Shown: positions 52,702 through 61,876, counted from the stretch's first letter. The stretch: 64,000 nt of DNA from Sporomusa acidovorans (GCF_002257695.2 NZ_CP155571.1); one strand, 5' to 3'. Numbers and translations: made by a program. Notes: generated by a model from the letters alone, not told the origin.

Positions 52702-54918
52702 CTATTTAGTAATTAAAGCGATCAGCCTTGTTTCCATTTGTGTCAGGGTGGTTTCCTCGTCTTGCTTGCCTGACAATAATTGATACAGCTCTCCGCCTAT
52801 GATTTCATCGTAGATCCGTTTGTTCTTATGCTTGATGTTCAAACCCAGCGGTACATACCTTTTTTTGCTGACCTGATAACTTTCCAGCACCAGCGCCTTC
52901 CACGGGTACAGACTGTCAAGCTCTCCTCTGTGATAGAAGGGCTCGCGAGCCGTCGTCCCGCCGAGAAGCGAGTAGGGAATGGCGCTATTGCTGCCGCACG
53001 CCCACAGAATGTACTCCAGCGCTTTTTGCTTTTTCTCGCTGTGTTTATTGAGAGCCAGACTCCAGCCGCCCAAGACAGGGGCCTTGCCGGGTATTAAGCT
53101 ATAGCCGACATTACCGGCGATGCCGGAAGCCGAATAATCATTCAACGCAACGGCATGAGAATCATACAAAACTGCCATCGCCACTTCACCCGTTTTGAAG
53201 TCAGCCACCACATCATCCCAGGAATTGTTGATTTTGGCCGGGCAGGCATACTTAAAGCTCTTGGTATAGCTTTTCAGCGCTGCCAGGGATTTCTCATTAT
53301 TTATGACAACTTTGCCATTTTCGAATACATTGCTGTCATAAGCCCACAGCCGGTTCAGGAAGTCAATCACACTATAAATGGATTTTCCCTTTGCCAGGGA
53401 TACTCCGTATTTGACTGGTGACTTTTCATTATACTCCTGCGTAAAGAATTCAGCGATTAGATTAAATTCAGCCCAGGTTGTCGGCGGCAGTAATTCCATG
53501 TTGTACTGCCGCTTGAACTGCCTCTTTAAGGTATGATCTTCAAACAAATCGTTCTTATAGAATAAAATCTGCGCTCCCGGCATGAACGGCAGTCCATACA
53601 ACCGGTTGTTATATACACCATATTCATTAGTCAATCCATGGATCAAATCATCGAAATATTGTATTTGCGGCGAAATAAGATTGTCGATTCTCGCCACACT
53701 GTTTGTCTCAACAAAATCCTCAACCCAGGTTAAATCCATCATAAACCCGTCTATTGCCTGGTTCTGCTGTTGCAGCATCGTATAAAGCTCGTTTTCCAAA
53801 TCAAAATATTCCATAAACCGGAATTGTACTTTTATTCCGGCCCTCTTTTCATATATTTTAGTCAACATCTTTAGCGCATGGGCAGCGGGAGAATCAAACA
53901 TGCACATGGTAATCGTTTCCGTCCGGCCTGAAGGAATCACGCCGTCCCGCTCCAAAACCAGAGGCTGTGTTTCAACATACCGGGCTTCCAGTTTCGTCGT
54001 GATCGCTTCATGCAGGGCCGGCCGCTCCATCGCATCGATTAACTTTTCGACAACAGCTTCCCCGATCTTACTGCCGGATACTGCAATTGTACCAACAAAA
54101 CTAGTTTCGTCCTCTATCCAGTTTTCCTCTTTGAACGCAACAATGGCTACATCCTTTTTATCCAGTATTTTCGCTGCTTTTCTCGCTCCTTTCGCCAGCA
54201 AATAGTTGCTGGTCACAAATGCCCGCAAATCACTATTATGGAAAAGCAGCTCGTATGCGGCTTTGAATCCGCCTTCCTGATGAAAATCGACAATTTTGAC
54301 GTTATCTGTGCCCAACAGATGTTCTTGAAATAATTGCACCAAGCCATCTTTGGTCTCCAGTTCTCTTTCCAGTATCAGACCGGCCTGCCTGTAACCCAGT
54401 TCTTTCAGCCTCGCCAGGCTTTTGGCAAAGGCATCACGGTAGTCGATTGTCACCAAGTCGAATTCTTGTTCCGAGACAATTTCGTTGTCCAGAAATACGA
54501 TCGGCATGTTTTCCGCCAGCAGTTTTTCGTAGTCGTGCTTTTCTTCCATGCAGGAGCTAACGATAATGCCATCTATTTTTTGTTCCAGAAAAAATTCGAT
54601 ACTTTGTTGTTCCAGAATCGGATTACTTTCACTGAGTTTGAGAATGATACTGTATCCTTTGTTTCGCAAACTCTTCTCAATTGCCTGCAGCATCGATACC
54701 AATCTCGGATGTTCCAAATTGGGGATGATTACCCCGACAATATTGGTCTTGGTATTTTTTAAACTGCGCGCTTTTGCGTCAGGCCGGTATCCCAACGCCT
54801 TTATTGCCTTTTCCACCCGCTCAGTTAGCTCTATATTTTCAGTTTTACCATTCAGGACATTGGATACCGTTCCTACCGACACTTTCGCAAGCTCAGCGAC
54901 CTCTTTAATTGTTGCCAT
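52702..54918 (-). CDS. LacI-family regulator fused to a solute-binding-protein domain
   Basis: A cytoplasmic repressor or activator with two ligand modules. Residues 1-60 are a LacI helix-turn-helix (TIKEVAELAKVSVGTVSNVLNG). About 60-330 is the periplasmic-binding-like LacI core (NIVGVIIPNLEHPRL, DGIIVSSCMEEK). About 345-735 is a full family 1 solute-binding protein domain (RTETITMCMFDSPAAH, YGLPFMPGAQILFYKNDLF, PTTWAEFNLIAEFF, LIPGKAPVLGGWSLAL) without a signal peptide. Typical LacI proteins have about 340 aa; this one has 738. ATG 54918 has AGGAAGGG 7 nt upstream. It probably controls the sugar genes through ATGAAACGTTTCAT operators and itself through the site at 54938. The frame is continuous, so the fusion is genuine. 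Confidence 0.88.
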   Translation of the reverse strand: MATIKEVAELAKVSVGTVSNVLNGKTENIELTERVEKAIKALGYRPDAKARSLKNTKTNIVGVIIPNLEHPRLVSMLQAIEKSLRNKGYSIILKLSESNPILEQQSIEFFLEQKIDGIIVSSCMEEKHDYEKLLAENMPIVFLDNEIVSEQEFDLVTIDYRDAFAKSLARLKELGYRQAGLILERELETKDGLVQLFQEHLLGTDNVKIVDFHQEGGFKAAYELLFHNSDLRAFVTSNYLLAKGARKAAKILDKKDVAIVAFKEENWIEDETSFVGTIAVSGSKIGEAVVEKLIDAMERPALHEAITTKLEARYVETQPLVLERDGVIPSGRTETITMCMFDSPAAHALKMLTKIYEKRAGIKVQFRFMEYFDLENELYTMLQQQNQAIDGFMMDLTWVEDFVETNSVARIDNLISPQIQYFDDLIHGLTNEYGVYNNRLYGLPFMPGAQILFYKNDLFEDHTLKRQFKRQYNMELLPPTTWAEFNLIAEFFTQEYNEKSPVKYGVSLAKGKSIYSVIDFLNRLWAYDSNVFENGKVVINNEKSLAALKSYTKSFKYACPAKINNSWDDVVADFKTGEVAMAVLYDSHAVALNDYSASGIAGNVGYSLIPGKAPVLGGWSLALNKHSEKKQKALEYILWACGSNSAIPYSLLGGTTAREPFYHRGELDSLYPWKALVLESYQVSKKRYVPLGLNIKHKNKRIYDEIIGGELYQLLSGKQDEETTLTQMETRLIALITK

Positions 54919-54937
54919 GTGTAACCCTTCCTTATAC

Positions 54938-54951
54938 ATATAACGATTCAT
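54938..54951. promoter_or_regulatory. Possible autoregulatory operator of the LacI-fusion gene
   Basis: On the minus strand ATGAATCGTTATAT shares 11 of 14 bases with the operator at 52424. It overlaps the region 20 bp before the start codon. Confidence 0.5.
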
Positions 54952-54989
54952 GAATCAGTAAACTTGATTCTAACATTTCTTCCAGCGAA

Positions 54990-55500
54990 GTTCAAGTATA
55001 GTTTTTTCAAATTAGTATGAAGGCAACCATGAATACTAAACTGCGGCGGTACTGTCGGGTCTCCATCATCTATGGCATCAAAATCCCGGACTACCTCATA
55101 GGGGATTGCTTCTTTTTGTGTTACACTGTAAACAGATATACTTGGCTGTAGTTTGTCGTTGGCCTTAGGAGCAAAACATCTGGCGGCCATCCCAAATAGC
55201 AAACCGGGTTACAACCAACGCGATTGTTGGCTGTAAACCCGGTTATTGCTTCTTTTATAAAACCAAGGTTTTCTTCAATAGCCCCACCAACAAAGCCATC
55301 AGAATCATCACAGCTTTCCAGCAGGTCCATCAGTTCATGTATTACGCAAAGGGTAAGATCTAAGGCATGAAGGGTTTTGGAGCAAATTCAGATGGTATTT
55401 GCCGCAATCACAATATTGCAAACCATAACAGCAGCAGCCGATTGATGTGCACTGGACGTCAGTTCTTCACCGGAGGCCGCCAACTAAGTTGACTCAGATT
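54990..55500 (-). pseudogene. Decayed gene remnants of unknown family
   Basis: The minus strand has pieces that look coding but are in different frames: a Cys-rich piece (LQYCDCGKYHLNLL, about 55360-55430), MDLLESCDDSDGFVGGAIEENLGFI (55250-55330) and SVYSVTQKEAIPYEVVRDFDAIDDGD (55050-55140). Stops and frameshifts separate them. I do not recognise the original protein. A strong stem-loop (55202-55244) lies between the second and third pieces. Confidence 0.35.
55202..55244. terminator. Stem-loop inside the remnant region
   Basis: Arms AACCGGGTT-CA-CCAAC and GTTGG-TG-AAACCCGGTT with a short loop. Probably the former terminator of one of the decayed genes. Confidence 0.55.
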
Positions 55501-55574
55501 AAACTTGTGTGACCAATTCCCGCAGGTTTTGATTCATATGAATAATACTACTGTTTATTAAGTAGTAAAACCCA

Positions 55575-55730
55575 TTATATCGATGTCTTTGCGGAATTAT
55601 CCGCAGAATCTTTTTGGGTTTCTTCTGGTTTATATCCACATTTTTTACACGATTTATTGTTTGGCGAATTAAATGTACCGCATTTGGGGCATCTTACTGG
55701 TCTAACAACACCTGATGGTCTAAAACACAT
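55575..55730 (-). CDS. Small zinc-ribbon protein
   Basis: A 51-aa protein starting MCFRPSGVVRPVRCPKCG. It has two CxxC pairs, CPKC at 14-17 and CKKC at 28-31, spaced as in a rubredoxin-like zinc ribbon, then an acidic polar tail. ATG 55730 has GAAGGAG about 9 nt upstream. It lies behind the iron-sulfur subunit gene on the same strand, after a hairpin. Small zinc ribbons of this kind can be assembly or regulatory accessories. The function is unknown. Confidence 0.7.
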   Translation of the reverse strand: MCFRPSGVVRPVRCPKCGTFNSPNNKSCKKCGYKPEETQKDSADNSAKTSI

Positions 55731-55814
55731 ATGATCAATTCTCCTTCATTAAAATTAAAAACATTTTGTAATTAAAATACATAATCTCGATAATACTTAT
55801 TAAAATTTTTAATT

Positions 55815-55853
55815 AAGCAGGCCCCCTCCTTGAATGAGCAAGGCCTGCTTTTA
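55815..55853 (-). terminator. Hairpin after the iron-sulfur subunit gene
   Basis: Arms AAGCAGGCC and GGCCTGCTT with a loop of about 18 nt, 20 bp past the stop. The following minus-strand sequence is AATTAAAAATTTT, so termination is likely partial. Confidence 0.6.
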
Positions 55854-55872
55854 TTATCAAAAAACGATTTTT

Positions 55873-56235
55873 TTAAACAGGGGTAAACATAACCATCTTA
55901 CTTTTATTAGCCATTTGTTCAGACAGTTCTTCTATTGTTCCATATGACATGACACCAGCCTGACAATGATGAACACAGGTGGGCAGTTTACCGGCGGCCA
56001 CCCGTTCTTCGCATAAATTGCAAAGTGAGGTCGGTACAGGAATGTAATTGTATTCCCATTTATTTGCGTTTATTTTTCGTGGGCCGTCTTGACAAAGCTT
56101 GATCCCAAACTGACCATGGGGAAGGTTCAGTTCTTGTTTACACGCAACTTCACAACTATGGCAGCCAGTACAAAACTCGTAGTCAATTAATAATCCCTTG
56201 CGAGTTTTTGCATCATTTTTGCACGTTCCGGACAT
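55873..56235 (-). CDS. Small iron-sulfur subunit (two 4Fe-4S clusters expected)
   Basis: Electron-transfer partner of the molybdopterin enzyme encoded just upstream. Cysteines are in CTGCHSCEVACKQE (about 22-35), CNLCEERVAAGKLPTC (about 71-86) and the following CQAG, a DmsB/NrfC-like pattern, but the protein is only 120 aa, with about half of the usual cluster motifs. ATG 56235 has AGGGAGG 8 nt upstream and overlaps the end of the large-subunit gene by 23 bp. There is no Tat signal or membrane anchor gene, so both proteins stay in the cytoplasm. Confidence 0.88.
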   Translation of the reverse strand: MSGTCKNDAKTRKGLLIDYEFCTGCHSCEVACKQELNLPHGQFGIKLCQDGPRKINANKWEYNYIPVPTSLCNLCEERVAAGKLPTCVHHCQAGVMSYGTIEELSEQMANKSKMVMFTPV

Positions 56236-58540
56236 ATCCAAAACCTCCCTGTTCTGTTATAATTTTTGTCGGCAATACCTGTTCGTTATCTTTAGTGACT
56301 TTATAAATTTTACAAATAGTATTTTTGTATGGAGACCCATAACCTGTCGGACCATTGATGCACTGTTGAGTAAGGTTGTTAATATTGGAATCAAATACTC
56401 CAAATAAGCTTGGTTCGGCGGGGTCTTTTTCCGGGAACCACCAAGCGTGTTCGGCACGAACTACTTTTGGATGGAGTGTCTCATTGTACTTTACAATTTG
56501 TTTACACCGGCCACGCATATTTTCAATCCAGACCCAGTCGCCTTCTTTAACTCCTAACTGAGCCGCAGTTTCAGGATGAATATCTACTAAAGGATTAGGG
56601 TGAAATTCACGCATTGTCGGAAGCTGGCGGTGTTCTGAATGGAAAAACTCCCAGGAACGGTGTCCGGTAGTAAGAACCAAGGGGTACTCTTTAAATGCTT
56701 CAGGGGTTGATACCGGACTTTCAGGAGGTTCTTTATACCAAGGTAGAGCATCCAGATCCCACATTTCAAATAGCGATATTTTAAATTCAAATTTTCCTGT
56801 AGTTGTTTCAAACCCTGGCTGACCATCTTCTCTTAGAAGACCCTTTTCGTATTTTTTATATGTATAACAGTAAGGATCAAAGTCATAAACCTTATTTTTT
56901 AGGTCAGCAAAACTAAAATCGCATTTACCATCAGTTTGCATATACCAATTGATCATATCTTCTTCAGTTTCCCAAGGGAAGGCTTTGGGATTGAGACGTT
57001 TACCTACTCCAAGAATTATTTCAATGTCTGTCTTGCACTCTTCGTACTGAGTAATCTTAGAAATAGCTCGGATAGGAGTCCACCACGAACGTACCCCATT
57101 GCGTTCGCAACTCATTGAACAAGGTAAAACCAAATCAGCCGCGGCAACTGCTGTTGGAGTCATAAAAACATCCACCACAACGTTGAAATCCATCTTTTTC
57201 ATAGCATCATAAACTCTTGGCGCTTCAGATGCCATGCACGAAATGGGATTTGTACTCTGCAGCCAGAGCATTTTGACAGGATAAGGTTTTCCGGATTCCA
57301 TTGCTTCCAACACGGAATCGCCGTGTGCGGAAGCATCCATATGATTCTGATGCATAGGCGATCTATCAAAACCAAGACGCTTTTCTTCCATTCCTGGTGC
57401 AAGATGCTCAATACCGCAATTATAATGTCTATCCAAATGATAGGCATTATGAACCATAATGTCGCCGCCAGGCACATCAATATTACCGGTTAGGGCACGC
57501 AAGTCGGAAATTGCATGTGCACAAGAAATTCCTGTAACAGCTTGGTCGACAGCCAGTCCCCACTGAATAGCTGCAGGTTTAGTAGTAGCATACAAACGAG
57601 CTGCCTGTACGATTAAGTCTTGGGGAATCCAGGTAATTTCCGCTACTTTTTCCGATGTCCAATCTTTAACCCTTTCAGCCAACTCTTCAAAGCCAAATGT
57701 CCATTTTTCCACAAATTCTTTATCATACAGTTTTTCTTGAATAATTATATTGATCATTGCCATGGCAAGCGCTGCATCTGTTCCCGGTCTAACCCGCAGC
57801 CATACATCCGCTCTAGAGGCAAGCCAAGTTAAACTAGGATCAACTACAATAAGTTTAGTACCCAGCCTCATGCAGTCAACAATCCAGTGACCAAGGAAAT
57901 TATCTCCATTACTTATGATCGGATTATTTCCCCAAACGACGATACATCCTGGAACCTTCCATTCGGGATTTTGATAACGAAGCGGGTGTGTCTGAGAGCA
58001 GTCGACAATATTGAAGCCACCATTTTGAACATAGTTTGCTGCCGTACGAGGCAAATAGCAAGAATCACCACTTAAAAAGCCTAACGTAAAATTGGGACTC
58101 CCAAATGCGCCATAAGTCAAATAAGGTACTTCCCAGATAACATTGCGTCCAGTACCCTCCATTCCTATTATTGCTTCTGGCCCATATTCTTTTTGAATTT
58201 TACATACATTTTCGGCAACATAATCAAATGCCTCATCCCACGAAATACGCTCCCATTTATTTTCACCACGGGCGCCTTTTCGTTTGAGTGGCCATTTCAG
58301 ACGGTCCTTATGATAAAGCGCTTCTTTCAAATTTAAGCAACGCATACACAACCGACCATTATTATATGGGTTATTAGGATCTCCCTCAATCTTTTCAACT
58401 TTACCGTTTTTTGTATAGAAAAGAACTCCGCATCCATTATGGCAACCAGGAGCAGACCATTGTGTATTACGGGTTACTGTATACTCACCTTCTTGCCATT
58501 GATATTCTTCTTTATAAACATCAGTATTGACAACAGCCAT
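56213..58540 (-). CDS. Molybdopterin (bis-MGD) oxidoreductase, cytoplasmic, catechol-dehydroxylase/acetylene-hydratase-like group
   Basis: Catalytic subunit of a DMSO-reductase-superfamily enzyme with Mo or W. The N-terminal cluster segment is APGCHNGCGVLFYTKNGKV with Cys 33 and 37, then GRLCMRC with Cys 65 and 68; the usual first Cys (position 30) is Ala. The metal ligand is probably the Cys in SGDSCYLPR near 165. C-terminal MopB domain: TTGHRSWEFFHSEHRQLP and HPETAAQLGVKEGDWVWIENMRGRC. 775 aa from ATG 58540, which has AGGAGGGG 6 nt upstream. No signal peptide. These features recall gut catechol dehydroxylases and acetylene hydratase more than respiratory reductases. Transcribed from a sigma-54 promoter, with a sigma-54 activator gene upstream. 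Confidence 0.85.
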   Translation of the reverse strand: MAVVNTDVYKEEYQWQEGEYTVTRNTQWSAPGCHNGCGVLFYTKNGKVEKIEGDPNNPYNNGRLCMRCLNLKEALYHKDRLKWPLKRKGARGENKWERISWDEAFDYVAENVCKIQKEYGPEAIIGMEGTGRNVIWEVPYLTYGAFGSPNFTLGFLSGDSCYLPRTAANYVQNGGFNIVDCSQTHPLRYQNPEWKVPGCIVVWGNNPIISNGDNFLGHWIVDCMRLGTKLIVVDPSLTWLASRADVWLRVRPGTDAALAMAMINIIIQEKLYDKEFVEKWTFGFEELAERVKDWTSEKVAEITWIPQDLIVQAARLYATTKPAAIQWGLAVDQAVTGISCAHAISDLRALTGNIDVPGGDIMVHNAYHLDRHYNCGIEHLAPGMEEKRLGFDRSPMHQNHMDASAHGDSVLEAMESGKPYPVKMLWLQSTNPISCMASEAPRVYDAMKKMDFNVVVDVFMTPTAVAAADLVLPCSMSCERNGVRSWWTPIRAISKITQYEECKTDIEIILGVGKRLNPKAFPWETEEDMINWYMQTDGKCDFSFADLKNKVYDFDPYCYTYKKYEKGLLREDGQPGFETTTGKFEFKISLFEMWDLDALPWYKEPPESPVSTPEAFKEYPLVLTTGHRSWEFFHSEHRQLPTMREFHPNPLVDIHPETAAQLGVKEGDWVWIENMRGRCKQIVKYNETLHPKVVRAEHAWWFPEKDPAEPSLFGVFDSNINNLTQQCINGPTGYGSPYKNTICKIYKVTKDNEQVLPTKIITEQGGFGYVRNVQK

Positions 58541-58665
58541 ATTTTCCCCTCCTTGATAAATTAGTGTATAGCCATATACCAATATACGATAAATTGCTTA
58601 TGTTACATATAGCATGTTCCACCTCTCCTTTCAGTAGTGTGTTATCCTGTACAAACATACTATAT

Positions 58666-58683
58666 GTGCAAATACCATGCCAA
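58666..58683 (-). promoter_or_regulatory. Sigma-54 promoter of the molybdopterin enzyme operon
   Basis: The minus strand reads TTGGCATGGTATTTGCAC, GG-N10-GC, a near-consensus -24/-12 element, about 125 bp before the start at 58540. Confidence 0.88.
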
Positions 58684-58833
58684 CAAAATTATTAATGTAA
58701 TAAATGTTTAAAATAAGCAAATCATACCGTCCATTTTCTATCCCACTTTTAGTCGTTTTATTTCTTAACGAAACCCAAAGTTGAAACCCGCGAATTCAGC
58801 CTGAATAGGTTCACTATCTGACAAACTAACTAT

Positions 58834-58882
58834 AAATTGGTAGTAAAGCAATACATTTCAATAGTAAGTTTGCTACCAATTT
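58834..58882. promoter_or_regulatory. Inverted repeat, likely activator site for the molybdopterin operon
   Basis: AAATTGGTAGTAAA (58834-58847) and TTTGCTACCAATTT (58869-58882) are inverted copies with 13 of 14 positions complementary, 21-nt spacer. They lie 150-200 bp upstream of the sigma-54 promoter, a normal distance for an enhancer-binding protein such as the one encoded at 59235-61346. Confidence 0.6.
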
Positions 58883-59117
58883 TTGTGTAACAATTAGCCA
58901 AATAAGAAATAATAGTTTAGTGGTATAGATGCTAAACTGATCTTTCGGTTTGTATTTTTTACAAAGAATATGTACTTTTTAGATTTTTTTCCATTATAAA
59001 GACTTGCATGATAAAGACAAAAGCCATATAAAGTATGCCTTCCGTTTCCACACACATAGCGCTAGTTTATTGTAGAATGCAAAATTTATGCACTCGACTA
59101 ACTGAAGCCAATAAAAT

Positions 59118-59156
59118 AAAAAAACAGCCCCCTTCTAAAAGAAAGAGACTGTTTGG
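59118..59156 (-). terminator. Terminator of the second sigma-54 activator gene
   Basis: Minus-strand stem AAACAG with CTGTTT and a 20-nt loop containing an inner CTTTCTTTTAGAAGG hairpin, followed by seven U residues. It lies about 80 bp past the stop codon at 59235. Confidence 0.7.
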
Positions 59157-59234
59157 TTCCTTGTTGACTTCGAGTTTTACACGACAATCAGGCAGCTACA
59201 GACTAACCATTTTATGAGCAGCTAAACAAATGAA

Positions 59235-61346
59235 TTATTTTATTTTTATATGATATTCTTTAATTTTTTTATAAAATTTAGATTTGCTAATTCCTAATAG
59301 TTCTGACGCTTGAGCAATATTACTATTTGCGTGTAGAAGGGCATATTCCATTGCTGATTTTTCGTAATCTTTCATTTGCATTACTTTAGCTTCCATTTCA
59401 TGGGCATCTGTTTTTTGAATAAATTTTAAAGGATTACTTGCCTGTATGATATTGGCAGGTAAGTTATCAATTGTGATTACTTCCCCAGGAGTAGTGCTAA
59501 CCGCATAAATTAAGGTATTTTGCAATTGACGTATATTGCCGGGCCAAGGATATTCAGTGAATATTTTTTGTACAACAGGGCTTATCTTCGGGGCTCTACG
59601 TCCAATTTTTTTACAATATCGCTCAATAAAAAACTGGCTCAAAATACCGATATCTTCAACTCGTTCGCGTAAAGGCGGAAGATTTATTGTTAAGACTGAC
59701 AGGCGAAAATAAAGGTCTTCGCGAAACAAATTTTCCTGCACTCTTTTGTATAAGTCTTTGTGGGTCGCGGCAATAAGCTTAAAATTGACTTTTTTATAGC
59801 GTTGACCTCCTACTCGCATGACTTGTCTGTCTTCCAAAGTCCTTAAAAGAACAGCTTGAAGCTCAAATGGCATATCTCCAATCTCATCAAGGAAAAGTGT
59901 GCCTCCATTAGCTAATTCGATTTTTCCTGGTCTACCGCCACGCTCAGCGCCAGTAAAACTACCACGTTCATACCCAAACAATTCACTTTCAATGAGTTCT
60001 CTTGGTATAGCTGCGCAATTTACAGCCATAAACGGTCCTTCTGGACAACGGGCATTATGGATAGATTGAGCAAAAAGCTCTTTACCTGTACCGCTTTCAC
60101 CAATTATTAAAACATTTTCTGGTGACTCGGCAAAACGTCGTCCAAGTTCTATTGTTTTTTTTATTACATTACTTGCACCAACAATATTTTTAAAGCTATA
60201 ACTGGCCGTCGCCCCAAATCGACTAGTTACTAGTGCATTGACTTTTTCAGCATAATTAAGTCTTAGAACGGCACCTTCTATGGTGGAAGATTTTTGGTTT
60301 AATACCGGCCATATATTTACCAAATATGTCTCTTCACCCCTATCAGTACATATTGTTTCCTCGATATTTACTACATTATTTCCACTTTCGACCAAAGTCA
60401 TTAGTTGTGATTTATTTCCCAGAAAGTTACAGATATTTATATTTTTCCGTTCATCCAATCTTAGTTTTAATATCCGTTTGCCTTCATTATTAATATTAAG
60501 AATTTTACCTGTTCTATCAATAGTAATTATACCTTCGTCAACAGAGGCCAATGTGCCTTCCAACGTGCTATTAGCGACTGTTAGCTGATTATTTACTACT
60601 TCCAGATGCTTATTAACCATTTCAAGGTTATCATAACTTTTTTTTAGCTTGACCTGAGTCTCAACAGCTACAGCGATCGCAGTTATCAAACCAAGAGTAT
60701 GCGAAAATAAATTATGTAAATGGTCACACTTATTTTTGGGGAGTATTTCCATCAATGGTTGGATCAAAACCAAGGATGCAAGAACTTCTCCTTTTTGATC
60801 CAAGATGGGCGCAGCAGAAGCTATACTATTTTGAAAAGCTTCATGATAATGTTCCGGTCCCCACAGCTGTATGGGATGTTTATAACGCATACTTAAACTA
60901 TGAGCTGAAGTGCCTATGGTCTCTTCTGACCAGACTACGTATTTTCTGGTATCAGGATTTACAACAGAAGGGAATATTGACCATTCACCTTCTTGCAATA
61001 AAGTTACCCCACTCTTATCGTAAAGTTGCAGAACATACCCAGAAGTAATTACAATATCCTTGAAGGTATTAATGAGAGGCTTAGTAATTTCTATTAGCGA
61101 ATGACTTTCAGTTAAAATTTTTTCAAGTTCCTGTGGACTTTTAAGCAGTGTGATCGTCGCAGAAGTTGGGTTTACCTTCATATTACGACACCTGATCCAA
61201 GATTCAGCTACTTCCGGTTTAATATAGGAAGAATTACGCAGAGTTGCAGCAGGATTTTGAAGATATTTTTGTCTACATTGTATTATTTCTTCCCATCTCT
61301 CTACAGACAAGCTGCATTCCTTGGGACCTGAACACATTACATTCAC
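59235..61346 (-). CDS. Sigma-54-dependent transcriptional activator (GAF-PAS-AAA+-Fis)
   Basis: Enhancer-binding protein, probably the activator of the molybdopterin operon. An N-terminal GAF-like domain (about 70-230, VVWSEETIGTSAHSLSMRYKHP is AcoR-like), a PAS domain (about 255-370, SVDEGIITIDRTGKILNINN) and an AAA+ domain with GESGTGKE, the loop GSFTGA and FLDEIGDMP. The C-terminal Fis helix-turn-helix is ASELLGISKSKFYKKI. The GAF domain may bind the inducer. Length 703 aa is normal. It is encoded upstream of the operon on the same strand, with about 650 bp of regulatory DNA between them. Confidence 0.92.
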   Translation of the reverse strand: MNVMCSGPKECSLSVERWEEIIQCRQKYLQNPAATLRNSSYIKPEVAESWIRCRNMKVNPTSATITLLKSPQELEKILTESHSLIEITKPLINTFKDIVITSGYVLQLYDKSGVTLLQEGEWSIFPSVVNPDTRKYVVWSEETIGTSAHSLSMRYKHPIQLWGPEHYHEAFQNSIASAAPILDQKGEVLASLVLIQPLMEILPKNKCDHLHNLFSHTLGLITAIAVAVETQVKLKKSYDNLEMVNKHLEVVNNQLTVANSTLEGTLASVDEGIITIDRTGKILNINNEGKRILKLRLDERKNINICNFLGNKSQLMTLVESGNNVVNIEETICTDRGEETYLVNIWPVLNQKSSTIEGAVLRLNYAEKVNALVTSRFGATASYSFKNIVGASNVIKKTIELGRRFAESPENVLIIGESGTGKELFAQSIHNARCPEGPFMAVNCAAIPRELIESELFGYERGSFTGAERGGRPGKIELANGGTLFLDEIGDMPFELQAVLLRTLEDRQVMRVGGQRYKKVNFKLIAATHKDLYKRVQENLFREDLYFRLSVLTINLPPLRERVEDIGILSQFFIERYCKKIGRRAPKISPVVQKIFTEYPWPGNIRQLQNTLIYAVSTTPGEVITIDNLPANIIQASNPLKFIQKTDAHEMEAKVMQMKDYEKSAMEYALLHANSNIAQASELLGISKSKFYKKIKEYHIKIK

Positions 61347-61558
61347 CGATAATCCCTTCCCTCTATCAACACTCCTATAAGAACCAGCGGAATACCGACC
61401 TCCTACCAGTCATTTTATTCTGCAATAAAAAGAGTTTCCAAACCGTAAATTCACGCTATTTATATTATTTTAAATTTTATGTTTCTCCAAAAGTAGTTAA
61501 ATACCTGCCATTTTTTCTATTTTACACTAAATTCGAAATACGATTACAATTCTTACAA

Positions 61559-61876
61559 CTATAATAACCAACCATAATCCTGACGGGTATCTACCACTGC
61601 ATCTAGGTATACGGTAGTCTCTTTAATCTGATAGATTATGAGATATCTTTTTTCCAACAGAAGTTTTCGATATTTTCCTGCCGGAATCGACTGATCGATA
61701 AGCATGGGGTTCCGTTCCGGGAACTGCTCCAACGTCTTTACCTGCGCCTGAAAATCTTCAATAAGTCGCAAAGCTGCCTTCTCGCTGACCTGTGCCAAAA
61801 AGCGGGCATGCGCCACTAGCATTTGCGCCGCACCTTCGGAAACGATAACTGTATATTGATTACTTTCGTTGTCCAT
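61559..61876 (-). CDS. RelE/ParE-family toxin
   Basis: Toxin of a two-gene toxin-antitoxin module. ParE/RelE fold: helix pair VAHARFLAQVSEKAALRLIEDF, then the strand region KTLEQFPERNPMLIDQS, and the C-terminal basic/aromatic YRKLLLEKRYLIIYQIKE and VDTRQDYGWLL. Length 105 aa is typical. The start overlaps the antitoxin gene end by 17 bp, the usual coupled order antitoxin-toxin. Whether it hits gyrase (ParE) or mRNA (RelE) is not clear. Confidence 0.88.
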   Translation of the reverse strand: MDNESNQYTVIVSEGAAQMLVAHARFLAQVSEKAALRLIEDFQAQVKTLEQFPERNPMLIDQSIPAGKYRKLLLEKRYLIIYQIKETTVYLDAVVDTRQDYGWLL

